Under the pieces are notes generated by a model. That model was not told where the DNA came from, searched no databases, and saw only the letters and a program-made list of their open reading frames with translations. This document shows, piece by piece, positions 1 through 7,195 of a DNA stretch of 42,550 nt. A program made the position numbers and the translations under genes. The stretch comes from Treponema sp. (GTDB lineage Bacteria; Spirochaetota; Spirochaetia; Treponematales; Breznakiellaceae): NCBI GenBank assembly GCA_009784975.1, contig WQXG01000023.1, forward strand, positions 1 through 42,550, given 5' to 3'. Position 1 is the first letter of the stretch. Every line of letters begins with the position of its first letter.

Positions 1-75
1 AAGTTTTTTTGAAAAATTCGGCTAAAATGGGTCAAAATGACCTGTTTTGGTCGATTTTTCCAGCTTTTGCTTTTA

Positions 76-921
76 CTAAAAAGCCCTGACAGAACGGACA
101 ATGAAGTCTAAGCCCTTGTAGTTAGTGTTCTGATTGCCATCGAGGAAAAAGTGAAACCATGCGGAGTCTAAACTGGACTGCGACGAAGACCAGAACCTAC
201 CTGACGACAAACCAAAATCATCTCTCCTAAGATATAGCTGATTTAATTCGTCTTTGCTTGGTAAGAACCAGTCATTAAAATCTTCAATAGAATAATTATC
301 ACACGCTAAGGCTGCAGTAGCTGTCGGGTCAAGAGCAAGTATTAATGCGGTGTTTTTTCTCCCTGTTCCTATTGCTGTTTCTGTTCCGGGTATATCTATC
401 CAGAGTGAAACATCATTTCCAGACGCTGTAAATTCTGCCCATGATAAAGTTGACCACCTTAGATTTGTTGGCATATTTGCAGGCGCTGCTTCAAGATAAT
501 AGGCGGTTGAATCATCGTCGGTCATTGTAAAACCAGATGAATCTTTATAGAATATTATTCCCCCTGCGGGTCCTGTGTCGCCTAATGCCAATGTCAACCT
601 TATGTCGCCTCTTGTTTCATTACAGTCGTTGTGTTGACAGGTTTCTATTTCTGCACCAAAGCTTTTTACTTGCCAGTCAAAGTCGTGTTCAAGCATTTGA
701 TCGCCAGTTTCTTTAACTGTGTCTATTGTTCCACAGTCTTTGCAAGTTCTTGTTTTTATGCCTTCGGTATTACAAGTTGGATTCGTTGTCTGCTCATAAT
801 CGTTCCAGTCGTGCGGTGGGCATTTTTGGTTGTTTGTTCCATTGTCGCAAGTGGTAAATGCAAAAATTACGGCTATAATTGCCAAAATTCCGATAATGCT
901 GTTTTGTTTCCAAGTTTTCAT
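76..921 (-). CDS. Lipoprotein with Cys-rich module and Lcl/DUF1566-like C-terminal domain
   Basis: The 281-residue product starts with a signal peptide ending in a relaxed spirochaete-type lipobox (FAFTTC, Cys about residue 25), so it is probably an envelope lipoprotein. Residues about 34-75 form a Cys/His-rich module (C-x2-HDW, PTC, TCKDCG) like the short modules repeated in many bacterial surface proteins; here it is single. Residues about 113-281 look like the Lcl C-terminal/DUF1566 domain: GPAGGIIFY near its start, DWFLPSKDELNQLY, a WSSS segment and a VRSVRAF end. The ribosome-binding site AAAAGGAG precedes the ATG, and a good promoter lies at 939-966. If the attC-like site at 1022-1202 is real, this gene is the cargo of the next cassette, whose far end lies outside the window. 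The ligand is unknown. Confidence 0.8.
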   Translation of the reverse strand: MKTWKQNSIIGILAIIAVIFAFTTCDNGTNNQKCPPHDWNDYEQTTNPTCNTEGIKTRTCKDCGTIDTVKETGDQMLEHDFDWQVKSFGAEIETCQHNDCNETRGDIRLTLALGDTGPAGGIIFYKDSSGFTMTDDDSTAYYLEAAPANMPTNLRWSTLSWAEFTASGNDVSLWIDIPGTETAIGTGRKNTALILALDPTATAALACDNYSIEDFNDWFLPSKDELNQLYLRRDDFGLSSGRFWSSSQSSLDSAWFHFFLDGNQNTNYKGLDFIVRSVRAF

Positions 922-938
922 AAAATCTCCTTTTGTTT

Positions 939-966
939 ATTATACATTTTTATACCTTTTATGCAA
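939..966 (-). promoter_or_regulatory. Sigma70-type promoter of the DUF1566 lipoprotein
   Basis: On the minus strand, TTGCAT (966-961) and a perfect TATAAT (944-939) are separated by 16 bp. They lie just upstream of the Shine-Dalgarno sequence and ATG at 921. The promoter lies between the presumed cassette boundary (about 1028) and the gene, so this cargo would carry its own promoter. Confidence 0.6.
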
Positions 967-1021
967 TACATTTATCTTTTTACAGTTTTATATTTTTTTT
1001 TACATTATCTTCGCAACTGTC

Positions 1022-1202
1022 GTATAACGTGAAAGGTAGCTTGACGGTTTTGCTTTTGCGATAAAAGGAATTGCGCAAGCAATTCCACGCAAAAGCAAAA
1101 CTGTGGTGGAACAAAAACCCACAAAGGCGCTTGCGCCGACTGGGTTTTTGTGGAACCCGAGCCGCCGCTTGTCGGCGGCGCAGCAGCTACCGTGTGTTAA
1201 AC
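1022..1202 (-). other. attC-like: attC-like recombination site (imperfect palindrome with core sites)
   Basis: The ends form an interrupted inverted repeat. On plus, GTATAAC (1022-1028) and GGTAGCT (1035-1041) on the left face AGCTACC (1185-1191) and GTTAAAC (1196-1202) on the right. In the minus orientation this gives an inverse core site GTTTAAC (fits RYYYAAC), paired L arms, and a core site GTTATAC (fits GTTRRRY except one base). R-to-L spacers are 4 and 6 nt. The interior folds into nested hairpins: 1047-1060/1088-1101 enclosing the 1067-1086 palindrome, 1111-1121/1141-1151 enclosing 1126-1137, and 1161-1167/1173-1179. The site lies downstream of the 1264-1731 gene, where a cassette attC belongs. 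Its inverse core is exactly complementary to GTTAAAC at 1835-1829. A covariance-model search has not been run. Confidence 0.65.
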
Positions 1203-1224
1203 GAAGGAAAAACCTACTACGAAG

Positions 1225-1246
1225 CCGCCAGCAAGGATGCTGGCGG
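1225..1246. repeat. Stem-loop of 9 bp
   Basis: CCGCCAGCA (1225-1233) pairs with TGCTGGCGG (1238-1246) around a 4-nt loop. It lies just 3' of the minus-strand gene ending at 1264 and may stabilise or end its transcript, but the T-run of an intrinsic terminator is missing. A similar GC-rich stem-loop is at 1772-1793, so both may belong to one small palindromic repeat family. With the attC-like site this accounts for most of the 342-bp gap 922-1263. Confidence 0.5.
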
Positions 1247-1263
1247 GTTATTTCACTTTATAT

Positions 1264-1731
1264 TTACGAATCTCCAGAGGGTCTAGAATTTTCAGTTGTA
1301 ACAGCAATTTTGTAATTACCTGCTCTACCTAGTACACCAGCCGCATCTACTGTTATTGTTACATTGCCGTTTCTGTCTGATATAAAATTGACAGGAGTCG
1401 TATTACCATTGCCCAAGCCAGATCTTGCATAAGCTTCAGAATCATCAGCGTATCTGCCTGTATGACTAATAGATGCCCATGATGTATCAGATGACGCTAC
1501 CGAAGAATGAAAATAATCTTTTATAAAGATATAGTATGTTTTACCTTCAGTAACCGCAAATGCATGTGTTTCGGTGGAAGAGGTTGTAGCAAGATTTTTT
1601 TCTGTCCAATTAAGAATTATATTAGGATCTTGTGAAATTCCTCCAGTTCCTCCATTGTCACCATCTTCGCAACCAACAAGACCAAATACCATCAAAATAA
1701 CCAATAAACCGATAAATACATTTTTCTTCAT
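1264..1731 (-). CDS. Small lipoprotein of unknown function (putative cassette cargo)
   Basis: The 155-residue product has a clear lipoprotein signal: MKKN, a hydrophobic stretch and lipobox LVGC (Cys21). A Gly/Asp-rich linker (CEDGDNGGTGG) follows. The mature part is Ser/Thr-rich and looks like a small beta-sandwich, with alternating segments such as KTYYIFIKDYF and NVTITVDAAG near the end. I do not recognise the family. Start choice is firm: AGGAGGAA lies 5 nt before the ATG. A consensus promoter (1806-1834) and a 5' leader hairpin (1772-1793) precede it. It lies between a core-site match at 1829-1835 and the attC-like palindrome at 1022-1202, so it may be the body of a mobile gene cassette. 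Confidence 0.75.
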   Translation of the reverse strand: MKKNVFIGLLVILMVFGLVGCEDGDNGGTGGISQDPNIILNWTEKNLATTSSTETHAFAVTEGKTYYIFIKDYFHSSVASSDTSWASISHTGRYADDSEAYARSGLGNGNTTPVNFISDRNGNVTITVDAAGVLGRAGNYKIAVTTENSRPSGDS

Positions 1732-1771
1732 AAATTTCCTCCTAAAATATTTTTAGCAAAAATTGATAACA

Positions 1772-1793
1772 GTGCCGCCACGGATGGCGGCAC
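1772..1793. repeat. Leader stem-loop upstream of the lipoprotein gene
   Basis: GTGCCGCCA (1772-1780) pairs with TGGCGGCAC (1785-1793) around the loop CGGA. On the minus strand it falls between the promoter -10 box and the ribosome-binding site of the 1264-1731 gene, so it would be in the 5' untranslated region. It resembles the stem-loop at 1225-1246 in size and arm sequence. Confidence 0.5.
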
Positions 1794-1805
1794 CGATTAC
1801 CTTGT

Positions 1806-1834
1806 ATTATATCACAGGTTTTTCTTTTGTTTAA
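1806..1834 (-). promoter_or_regulatory. Promoter of the cassette lipoprotein, overlapping the core site
   Basis: On the minus strand a perfect TATAAT (1811-1806) lies 17 bp downstream of TTAAAC (1834-1829), a weak -35 box. That -35 hexamer is the body of the core-site match GTTAAAC (1835-1829). Promoter and proposed recombination junction therefore share bases. Confidence 0.5.
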
Positions 1835-1835
1835 C
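1829..1835 (-). other. Core-site match GTTAAAC, proposed attI/first-cassette junction
   Basis: The heptamer fits GTTRRRY on the minus strand. In an integron the first bases of a cassette (TTRRRY) are complementary to the inverse core site of its own attC. Here TTAAAC is perfectly complementary to the GTTTAAC inverse core at 1202-1196. The stretch 1836-2144 between this point and the recombinase gene holds no gene. It has one short inverted repeat (1931-1939 with 1953-1962, one bulged base) and an AT-rich run at 2045-2085. It is where an attI site would be expected, but I cannot define one. Confidence 0.45.
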
Positions 1836-2144
1836 TAGCTGTAGACGAATTTCCTATAACCCATCCAAAAACGCACATTATACGAATTTCACTTTAACCC
1901 TAGAATAATAACATTAGACGACAAAACCTTCGCTTAACCTGCAGAAAAGAGGGGTTAAAGCGCAACTTGTTATCAAAACGCAATATTGCTCACTATGTGA
2001 GAATTGTTGTTTTGGCTATTGTAATTATGTTTGTTATCTTTTAGAATGAAAATATATTTAAATTTAAAATTTAATTTACCTACACAGCCTTAATTAAGAC
2101 AGTCAAAAAATAACATGGGTTCGAATTGACCCTAAGGAACTGCA

Positions 2145-3347
2145 ATGAATATCGTTTATATTTTCCGCGAAACTGGTGGAATCAGGATTCCGTTTTTAGA
2201 TTATAAAAGTCATGTTTCTGCAATGTTAACCAGACTTGGCGGGACATGGGATGCTGAAAGCCGGGCTTTTCTTTTTCAGAAAGAAGTTAACCATGAACAT
2301 TTTATAAATGCATTTGATGTTGTATTTATACATGGGGGCACCCCTGGCGCGCGTGGAAATAATTGCCGGATAATTGGCTTTTGGGAATATCCCTGGGATA
2401 ACGAAGACAATGTTTTGGCATCACATTATCTGGCTGGCGCTTTTAACATTCCAGATGCTATTGTGGGACAGGAGCAGCAACTTGGTATTCCGCAGGATTA
2501 TCAGCTTCCGGAAAAGTTATCTAAATACTGGCAGGAAAAACTGGAAGAAGAGCTTCGTGCCAGAAAATATAGTCAAAAAACGCAAAATGCTTATGTTTAT
2601 TTTAATCGTTTGTTTCTGCAAACACTGCAGAAATTTCCGCATGAAATACATCAGGAAGATATAACAAGGTTTTTGGCGTTTGTGGAAAAGGAACGCGATT
2701 ATTCTGCCGCTTCAATAAATCTGGCTATCAGCGCAATTAAGTTTTTTTATAAACATGTATTTAAAAACAATATCGTTAAAGAGCAAAAACGTCCTGTTCA
2801 AAATAAATATCTTCCCGTTGTACTGTCATCAAGTGAGATACTTAAAATTTTAAGTATAGAAAAAAATCCTAAACATCGTCTTTTACTAATGCTGGTTTAC
2901 TCATCTGGATTACGTGTTAGCGAAGTAGTATCATTAAAAAAAGAGCATATTGATATATCAAGGCAGGTTTTATACATACATCAGGGAAAAGGAAGAAAGG
3001 ATCGCTATACCATGCTTTCTGAAAAAGCAGCTTTATTTATTAAAGAATATTACGAACATTTTAAAATCGATAAATGGATTTTTCCCGGGCAGCCTGCTTC
3101 CCGGCATTTATCAATCCGATCCGCTCAGCATATTTTTGAAAAAGCAGTCCGGAATGCCGGAATAACAAAAAAACTATCAATACATGATTTACGCCATTCT
3201 TTCGCAACACATTTACTGGAAAACGGCACAGATATCCGGTACATTCAAACCCTTCTGGGACATACAAACATTCACACTACAGAACGTTATACTCATGTCG
3301 CCAAACACAATGTACTAAAAATAAAAAGCCCGCTTGACAACATCTAG
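2145..3347 (+). CDS. Tyrosine recombinase, XerC/D- and integron-integrase-like, with N-terminal extension
   Basis: The 400-residue product is a DNA strand-exchange enzyme of the phage-integrase family. The catalytic residues are visible: Arg257 (SGLRVSE), Lys282 (QGKGRKDR), His347 and Arg350 (HDLRHSF), His373 (LLGHT) and nucleophile Tyr382 (ERYTHV). A SAM-like core-binding domain spans about 120-215. The IKSPLDNI tail resembles integron integrases and related Bacteroidetes enzymes. The extra helix-containing insertion of true IntI between Lys282 and His347 is absent: only about 65 residues separate them. Residues 1-115 are an added region I do not recognise. AAGGAA precedes the ATG. It diverges from the lipoprotein genes, the orientation of an integrase facing its cassettes. 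It could instead be an ordinary element integrase. Confidence 0.88.
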   Translation: MNIVYIFRETGGIRIPFLDYKSHVSAMLTRLGGTWDAESRAFLFQKEVNHEHFINAFDVVFIHGGTPGARGNNCRIIGFWEYPWDNEDNVLASHYLAGAFNIPDAIVGQEQQLGIPQDYQLPEKLSKYWQEKLEEELRARKYSQKTQNAYVYFNRLFLQTLQKFPHEIHQEDITRFLAFVEKERDYSAASINLAISAIKFFYKHVFKNNIVKEQKRPVQNKYLPVVLSSSEILKILSIEKNPKHRLLLMLVYSSGLRVSEVVSLKKEHIDISRQVLYIHQGKGRKDRYTMLSEKAALFIKEYYEHFKIDKWIFPGQPASRHLSIRSAQHIFEKAVRNAGITKKLSIHDLRHSFATHLLENGTDIRYIQTLLGHTNIHTTERYTHVAKHNVLKIKSPLDNI

Positions 3348-3439
3348 TTACTTCAGGCAGCCGCTGCTAGTTCCCCTTTTCCGCGAAATTGATGGAATTC
3401 TGATATTATATCTTCACAAACTGCGCCTTGACAACAAAC

Positions 3440-3585
3440 AACAAGTTCGTGTGTGTTCGCTTGGTTCGTGGTTAAAAATTCTCCCCCCCCTTCTTCCTCC
3501 GCGTCCTCCGCGTCTCTGCGTCTCTGCGTGAGTCCTTGCTAATCCCCCGTTCGTGAGTGTTGGTGTGGTTCGTGGTAAAAAAATC
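3440..3585. repeat. Composite dispersed repeat downstream of the recombinase
   Basis: Two modules are present. One, read on minus, is TTTTTAACCACGAACC followed by CACACGAAC-like units; it occurs at about 3448-3478 and again at about 3546-3580. The other, at about 3481-3535, combines a run of eight C (3483-3490), a pyrimidine tract and short repeats of CTCCGCGTC and TCTCTGCG. The first module recurs at 37597-37672, and the 16-mer at 3497-3512 recurs inverted inside dxr (22942-22957). This fills most of the 239-bp gap between the recombinase and the sugar kinase; I see no gene in it. Confidence 0.65.
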
Positions 3586-3586
3586 T

Positions 3587-4960
3587 TCATTCCTTCCCTA
3601 ACTGAGAATAAAGCCTATGCAGAGAATAATCAGGTTCATAACGTTTCCCAATACGGTAAAAAGCATCGCTGGCTTCTTTAAAAGACGTAAATTTTCCAAG
3701 AGCGCAGGCGCCGATTACGGCAAGTCCCAGGAGCTCTGCTTCTTTATATTCGCCTTCAATTATTTCAATTCCGGTAATATCGGCTTTTATTTTATTCAGC
3801 AGAGAGCAGCCGGAAAGACCGCCCGTAACGCGTAATTGTTTTGCTTTTTCTCCCGCGTTTTCCATTGTGCCAAGAATATCTTTTACAGCGAAACCTATTC
3901 CTTCCAGTATGGAATTGGCTAACTCTTTGCGTCCTGTGCCAAGATTTATACCGCTCCATGATGCGCGCTCAGATGAAGAAGGCGTGCGTTCTCCGGCAAG
4001 AAAGGGTAAAAAAACAAGGCCGCCGGAGCCTTTAGAACTTTCAGAGGCAAGCGCGATAAAATCATCAAAATTATTAACGCCCAGGATAGCATAAGCCCAT
4101 TCAATTGCCTTTCCCGCTGTATTTATAATGCCTGATAAATTCCAGAAAGGTTTTACAGGATGTCCGTAAGACATAAGGCGTCTGTCAAAGATGCGGTTTT
4201 CTGTGCAAAGATTTATTCCTTCGGAGGAACCGGTGCGATCGAGGGCGATTTTTGGTTCTGTGATTCCGGCGCCTAAAATGGCGGCGAAAAAATCAGGGCC
4301 GCCGGAAATTACGGGAATGTTTTTTTTAAAACCAAAATAATCTGCTGTGCTGCTTATAAGCGTACCGAAGAGATCACCGGGGCGGATAAAAGGCGGAAAT
4401 TTTTCCTTTTCCAGTTTTAGTTTTTCAAGGATACTGTCATTCCAAAACCAGCGTTCAAAACCATCGGACGGAAAAACGGTTCTTGCCTGCCCGGTCAGCG
4501 CATAGGCAAGATATTCAGGGCAGCCAAGAAAATATTTTGTTTTATTGTACAATTCATTTTTTTCATTTTTTAGATAAAGAGATTTTGGCAGAAAAAAGCA
4601 GGCGTCTACAAAATCGCCGGCAGCATCTGCTGCCTCTGCCTGATATTTTTCCGCGCGGCGGTCAAGCCAAAGAAGAGCGTTTGCCGCCGGTTGATTTTTA
4701 AAAAAAGATACTTCATTCTGCACAGGAACGAGACTGGGGCCATTTCCGCTAATTACTATTGCTTCTACGGTGGGAAGCCCCTTTAATCTTTTACAGCTTT
4801 GTTCAAATGCCCTTAGCCATCTTGAAGGATCAACTTCATGTGTTACACCGTCACTTATGTCTATTGATAACGCAAAAGAATAAAAATCCAGACGATTGCC
4901 GTTATAATCCCAAACAGCCGATTTAAAAGCTGATGTGCCAATATCTACAGTAAGCAGCAT
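3587..4960 (-). CDS. FGGY-family carbohydrate kinase
   Basis: This is a cytoplasmic ATP-dependent sugar or polyol kinase of about 457 residues. The N-terminal ribonuclease-H-like fold opens with LLTVDIGTSAFKSAVWD (phosphate-binding DxGTxxxK pattern). GGPDFF in mid-protein carries the likely catalytic Asp (about residue 223), and DRTGSSEG and TGGLSG mark the second ATPase lobe. The sugar cannot be named: the GGPD segment differs from the GGGDxAAG usual in xylulokinases. I chose the ATG at 4960, which follows ACAGGAAATAAA and lies one base past the aroH stop. An in-frame ATG at 4996 would overlap aroH by 35 bp and has no good ribosome-binding site. It is the last gene of a three-gene minus-strand operon, and repeats follow it. 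Confidence 0.82.
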   Translation of the reverse strand: MLLTVDIGTSAFKSAVWDYNGNRLDFYSFALSIDISDGVTHEVDPSRWLRAFEQSCKRLKGLPTVEAIVISGNGPSLVPVQNEVSFFKNQPAANALLWLDRRAEKYQAEAADAAGDFVDACFFLPKSLYLKNEKNELYNKTKYFLGCPEYLAYALTGQARTVFPSDGFERWFWNDSILEKLKLEKEKFPPFIRPGDLFGTLISSTADYFGFKKNIPVISGGPDFFAAILGAGITEPKIALDRTGSSEGINLCTENRIFDRRLMSYGHPVKPFWNLSGIINTAGKAIEWAYAILGVNNFDDFIALASESSKGSGGLVFLPFLAGERTPSSSERASWSGINLGTGRKELANSILEGIGFAVKDILGTMENAGEKAKQLRVTGGLSGCSLLNKIKADITGIEIIEGEYKEAELLGLAVIGACALGKFTSFKEASDAFYRIGKRYEPDYSLHRLYSQLGKE

Positions 4961-4961
4961 T

Positions 4962-5324
4962 TTATTTCCTGTCCGGACGCAGAACTTCCGCGCCATTTAG
5001 ATAAACATGATGAATAGCTGAGTCATGCGGAAGATAACAATGAATTATCACCCTTACAGTTCTTTCCAGAGAATTTTTACAATTTGGTTCCTGAACGGAA
5101 AAAAGCGAATAATCACCGGCACCGCCTGAATATTTGCGCAAAGCGGAAGATGGATTAACGGCATCCAAATCATCTGTAACAGAAAATATTATAGAAACAA
5201 TATCCTGTGTTTCCAGTTTATTTCTGGAAAGCAGCTCATCGTACATAATCCCGATTTGACCGCAAATGTCTTCTGCGGTATTTTCGCATTGGACAGCGCC
5301 CCTTAGGGCATATAATCTTTTCAT
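4962..5324 (-). CDS. aroH: Chorismate mutase, AroH type
   Basis: AroH converts chorismate to prephenate, the branch point to phenylalanine and tyrosine. The 120-residue length fits the monofunctional trimeric AroH class known from Bacillus. Expected active-site residues line up: Arg8 (LRGA), Glu79 (VQEP), Arg91 (RTVRV), Tyr108 (HHVYL) and Arg116 (VLRPD). The family signature DAVNPSSALR is at residues 54-63. Its ATG overlaps the stop of the upstream membrane-protein gene (ATGA), and its stop is one base before the kinase start, so the three genes are translationally coupled. No other aromatic-pathway gene is nearby, so the pairing with a sugar kinase has no obvious pathway meaning. Confidence 0.9.
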   Translation of the reverse strand: MKRLYALRGAVQCENTAEDICGQIGIMYDELLSRNKLETQDIVSIIFSVTDDLDAVNPSSALRKYSGGAGDYSLFSVQEPNCKNSLERTVRVIIHCYLPHDSAIHHVYLNGAEVLRPDRK

Positions 5325-5641
5325 CCGTTTCCTCCGGAAACAACATTTATAAACGCTTCAAAATAAAAAATACCTGCGCAATATACTATCAGGATAATAA
5401 ATATAATAACCTTTAAGACGCATTTTACGGAAGGCTTTTTAAAAAAATAATAAATGTTTTTTAACAATTTATATAATGAACATATAAATAACAGCAATGA
5501 AGAATATTTTAAAATGGCTAGCAATATAAACAGAATATCATCCGAAAACCCCTTCTCCGCAAGGTAGACAACCAGAGATGCTAAAGAGATAATTAAGCTA
5601 AATACAAGAAGCCAGCCGATCGGCTTCTTCTTCCTGCCCAT
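5321..5641 (-). CDS. Small integral membrane protein, unknown function
   Basis: This protein of about 106 residues is very basic at the start (MGRKKK) and has three hydrophobic segments, beginning at IGWLLVFSLIISLA, ILFILLAILKYS and VIIFIILIVYCAG. It is therefore probably an inner-membrane protein. I prefer the ATG at 5641, preceded by GAGGAGCGAAG, over one at 5668 with a weak ribosome-binding site. It is the first gene of the operon with aroH and the sugar kinase (4-bp overlap) and diverges from the SPFH-like gene over a very short gap. No family is recognised. Confidence 0.65.
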   Translation of the reverse strand: MGRKKKPIGWLLVFSLIISLASLVVYLAEKGFSDDILFILLAILKYSSLLLFICSLYKLLKNIYYFFKKPSVKCVLKVIIFIILIVYCAGIFYFEAFINVVSGGNG

Positions 5642-5669
5642 TCTTCGCTCCTCGGGCTGGTGCCCCATC

Positions 5670-5699
5670 TTGCCAAATATTCTGCTTATGTATTATTAT
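5670..5699 (+). promoter_or_regulatory. Promoter placing the start near the ATG of the SPFH-like gene
   Basis: TTGCCA (5670-5675) and TATTAT (5694-5699) are 18 bp apart. Transcription would start close to 5705-5706, almost at the ATG at 5705, and no Shine-Dalgarno sequence precedes that ATG. The message may be leaderless or nearly so. A second TATTAT begins at 5691 but has only 15-bp spacing. Confidence 0.4.
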
Positions 5700-5704
5700 A
5701 GTGT

Positions 5705-6505
5705 ATGAAAAAGTTTTTTATCACCCTGTTTATATTGCTGGTTCTTGGCAGCGTTGCATTTTTCTTCGGCTGGGTACAGTTTCAGGTACCGCCCGGTCAT
5801 TATGGAGTAATCAGCTCAAAGACACACGGAACAGATGCTGATATTGTCCGTCCGGGGGAATTCCGGTGGGTATGGTACAAATTATTGCCTACAAATGTAA
5901 AAATCGCTGTTTTTCGCCTTGAATATACCAAATTCCCCATTAATTTTGACAGTACGCTGCCTTCCGGGAACACTTACGCGGCATTTGTAGGGCTGCCCAA
6001 TGTCGATTTTTCATGGAATTTAAACGGAGAGATCGCGTTTAAAATTGACCCGGATTTCCTTGTTAACCTGACATCTATTCATAATCTTACGTCACAGCAG
6101 GATTTAAACGCCTTTCTGGAAAAAATTTCCAAAGATATTGAAGTTATAATCCTAAGGACGCTGAATTCGGCGTCTTCCTCCGAAGACAGGATTGAAAATA
6201 TCATGTCCGGAAACTCCGATGCGCAAATGGAACAGGAAATATTTTCCATGTACCCGCAAATTCGGGATTTTTCATTTATAATTAAAACGGCAAAATTCCC
6301 TGATTTTACCCTTTACAGGCAATTACGGCTTTTATATGACGAATTTCTTGTAAAACAGCGTGAATTTGCGACATCTGATTTCAGCACAATGGCAGAAAAC
6401 CACATCAAAACCCAGCTGCGCCTTGATGAACTGGAACGCTATGGGGATTTGCTCACCAGATACCCGGTTTTACTGGAATATTTGCAATTGGGGCTAAATC
6501 GGTAA
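5705..6505 (+). CDS. Membrane-anchored SPFH/band-7-like protein
   Basis: The 266-residue product has an N-terminal hydrophobic anchor (ITLFILLVLGSVAFFFG, residues about 6-22). It continues with VPPGHYGVISSKTHG, the pattern that opens SPFH (stomatin/prohibitin/flotillin/HflK) domains. The middle alternates beta and helical segments, and the C-terminal third is helical and charged. It lacks the clear coiled-coil tail of HflK/C. SPFH proteins usually form oligomeric membrane assemblies; the exact role here is unknown. It diverges from the aroH operon and precedes an outer-membrane barrel candidate with its own promoter. The SPFH call rests on the N-terminal pattern only. Confidence 0.65.
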   Translation: MKKFFITLFILLVLGSVAFFFGWVQFQVPPGHYGVISSKTHGTDADIVRPGEFRWVWYKLLPTNVKIAVFRLEYTKFPINFDSTLPSGNTYAAFVGLPNVDFSWNLNGEIAFKIDPDFLVNLTSIHNLTSQQDLNAFLEKISKDIEVIILRTLNSASSSEDRIENIMSGNSDAQMEQEIFSMYPQIRDFSFIIKTAKFPDFTLYRQLRLLYDEFLVKQREFATSDFSTMAENHIKTQLRLDELERYGDLLTRYPVLLEYLQLGLNR

Positions 6506-6528
6506 CCGGCAGTATGTCCTGTTTGTTA

Positions 6529-6557
6529 TTGTATATAACCAAATAAAAATGTATAGT
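6529..6557 (+). promoter_or_regulatory. Promoter for the outer-membrane protein gene
   Basis: TTGTAT (6529-6534) and TATAGT (6552-6557) are separated by 17 bp, just upstream of AAGGAG and the ATG at 6574. Confidence 0.5.
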
Positions 6558-6573
6558 TCTTTAAGGAGATAAT

Positions 6574-7179
6574 ATGCGAAAACCAGGGGTCATAATACTG
6601 ATATTATTATTGGGATTCCCCGTCCTTCTTGCCGCCGATGACCCGCAAATCGAACCAGAATGGGATGACTATTCCTACGATATATATGTCAGAGGAGATC
6701 AGTTCTTTTCAATATCACTTGGAACCATTTTCCCTACCATCTTTGTTAACGAAGGAGAATTACTGGATATGAATTTCAGCCCTCCTGTCGGCGGGATGGG
6801 TACGCTTATGTACAATTACTTTTTAAGTTCCAAATTTTTCGCCGGGGGAGAAATTTCAGGGGCGTTTATAAACACTCTAAGAAAAAATTCTTTATTCCTT
6901 GTCACTCTTGGTATAAGGACAGGAGTGCAGTTCGTTGCGGGGCGTTTTGAATTCCCTATTACTTTATCTTTGGGGATGTGCTGGCATACCTATCTGGATT
7001 TCGGCTACTATGGTTTTTATCTTAAAGGAGGCGTTGGAGCTTTTTTCAGGATAACATCTGAATGGTCATTCGGACTTACAGCGGATTGGGGATGGTATCC
7101 TCAATGGACAGAAAACAAAAGCCGTAATGTAGACGGAAATTTTGTTAATGTAATGCTTTCTGCGCGTTATCATTTTTAG
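6574..7179 (+). CDS. Probable outer-membrane beta-barrel protein
   Basis: The 201-residue product has a signal peptide (MRKPGVIILILLLGFPVLLA, cut after about residue 21). The mature part has alternating amphipathic strands rich in Gly and aromatics (FFAGGEISGAFI, FGYYGFYLKGGVGAFF, WSFGLTADWGW). It ends in Phe within SARYHF, the terminal aromatic favoured by the BAM assembly machinery. Length suits a small 8-stranded barrel. AAGGAG precedes the ATG. The next gene, a lipoprotein, starts 16 bp after the stop, so they are probably co-transcribed. The specific function is not known. Confidence 0.72.
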   Translation: MRKPGVIILILLLGFPVLLAADDPQIEPEWDDYSYDIYVRGDQFFSISLGTIFPTIFVNEGELLDMNFSPPVGGMGTLMYNYFLSSKFFAGGEISGAFINTLRKNSLFLVTLGIRTGVQFVAGRFEFPITLSLGMCWHTYLDFGYYGFYLKGGVGAFFRITSEWSFGLTADWGWYPQWTENKSRNVDGNFVNVMLSARYHF

Positions 7180-7195
7180 TTTATAAGGTGAAATC

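Noticed and set aside
1022..1202. attC-like site in the plus orientation
   Set aside because: No plus-strand cargo precedes it and only the minus orientation gives a matching complementary core at the other end of a gene.
3483..3535. CRISPR array
   Set aside because: The repeats are short, degenerate and without equal spacers; no cas gene is present.
4961..4996. Longer start for the sugar kinase at 4996
   Set aside because: It would overlap aroH and lacks a ribosome-binding site, and the conserved kinase start begins at the ATG at 4960.
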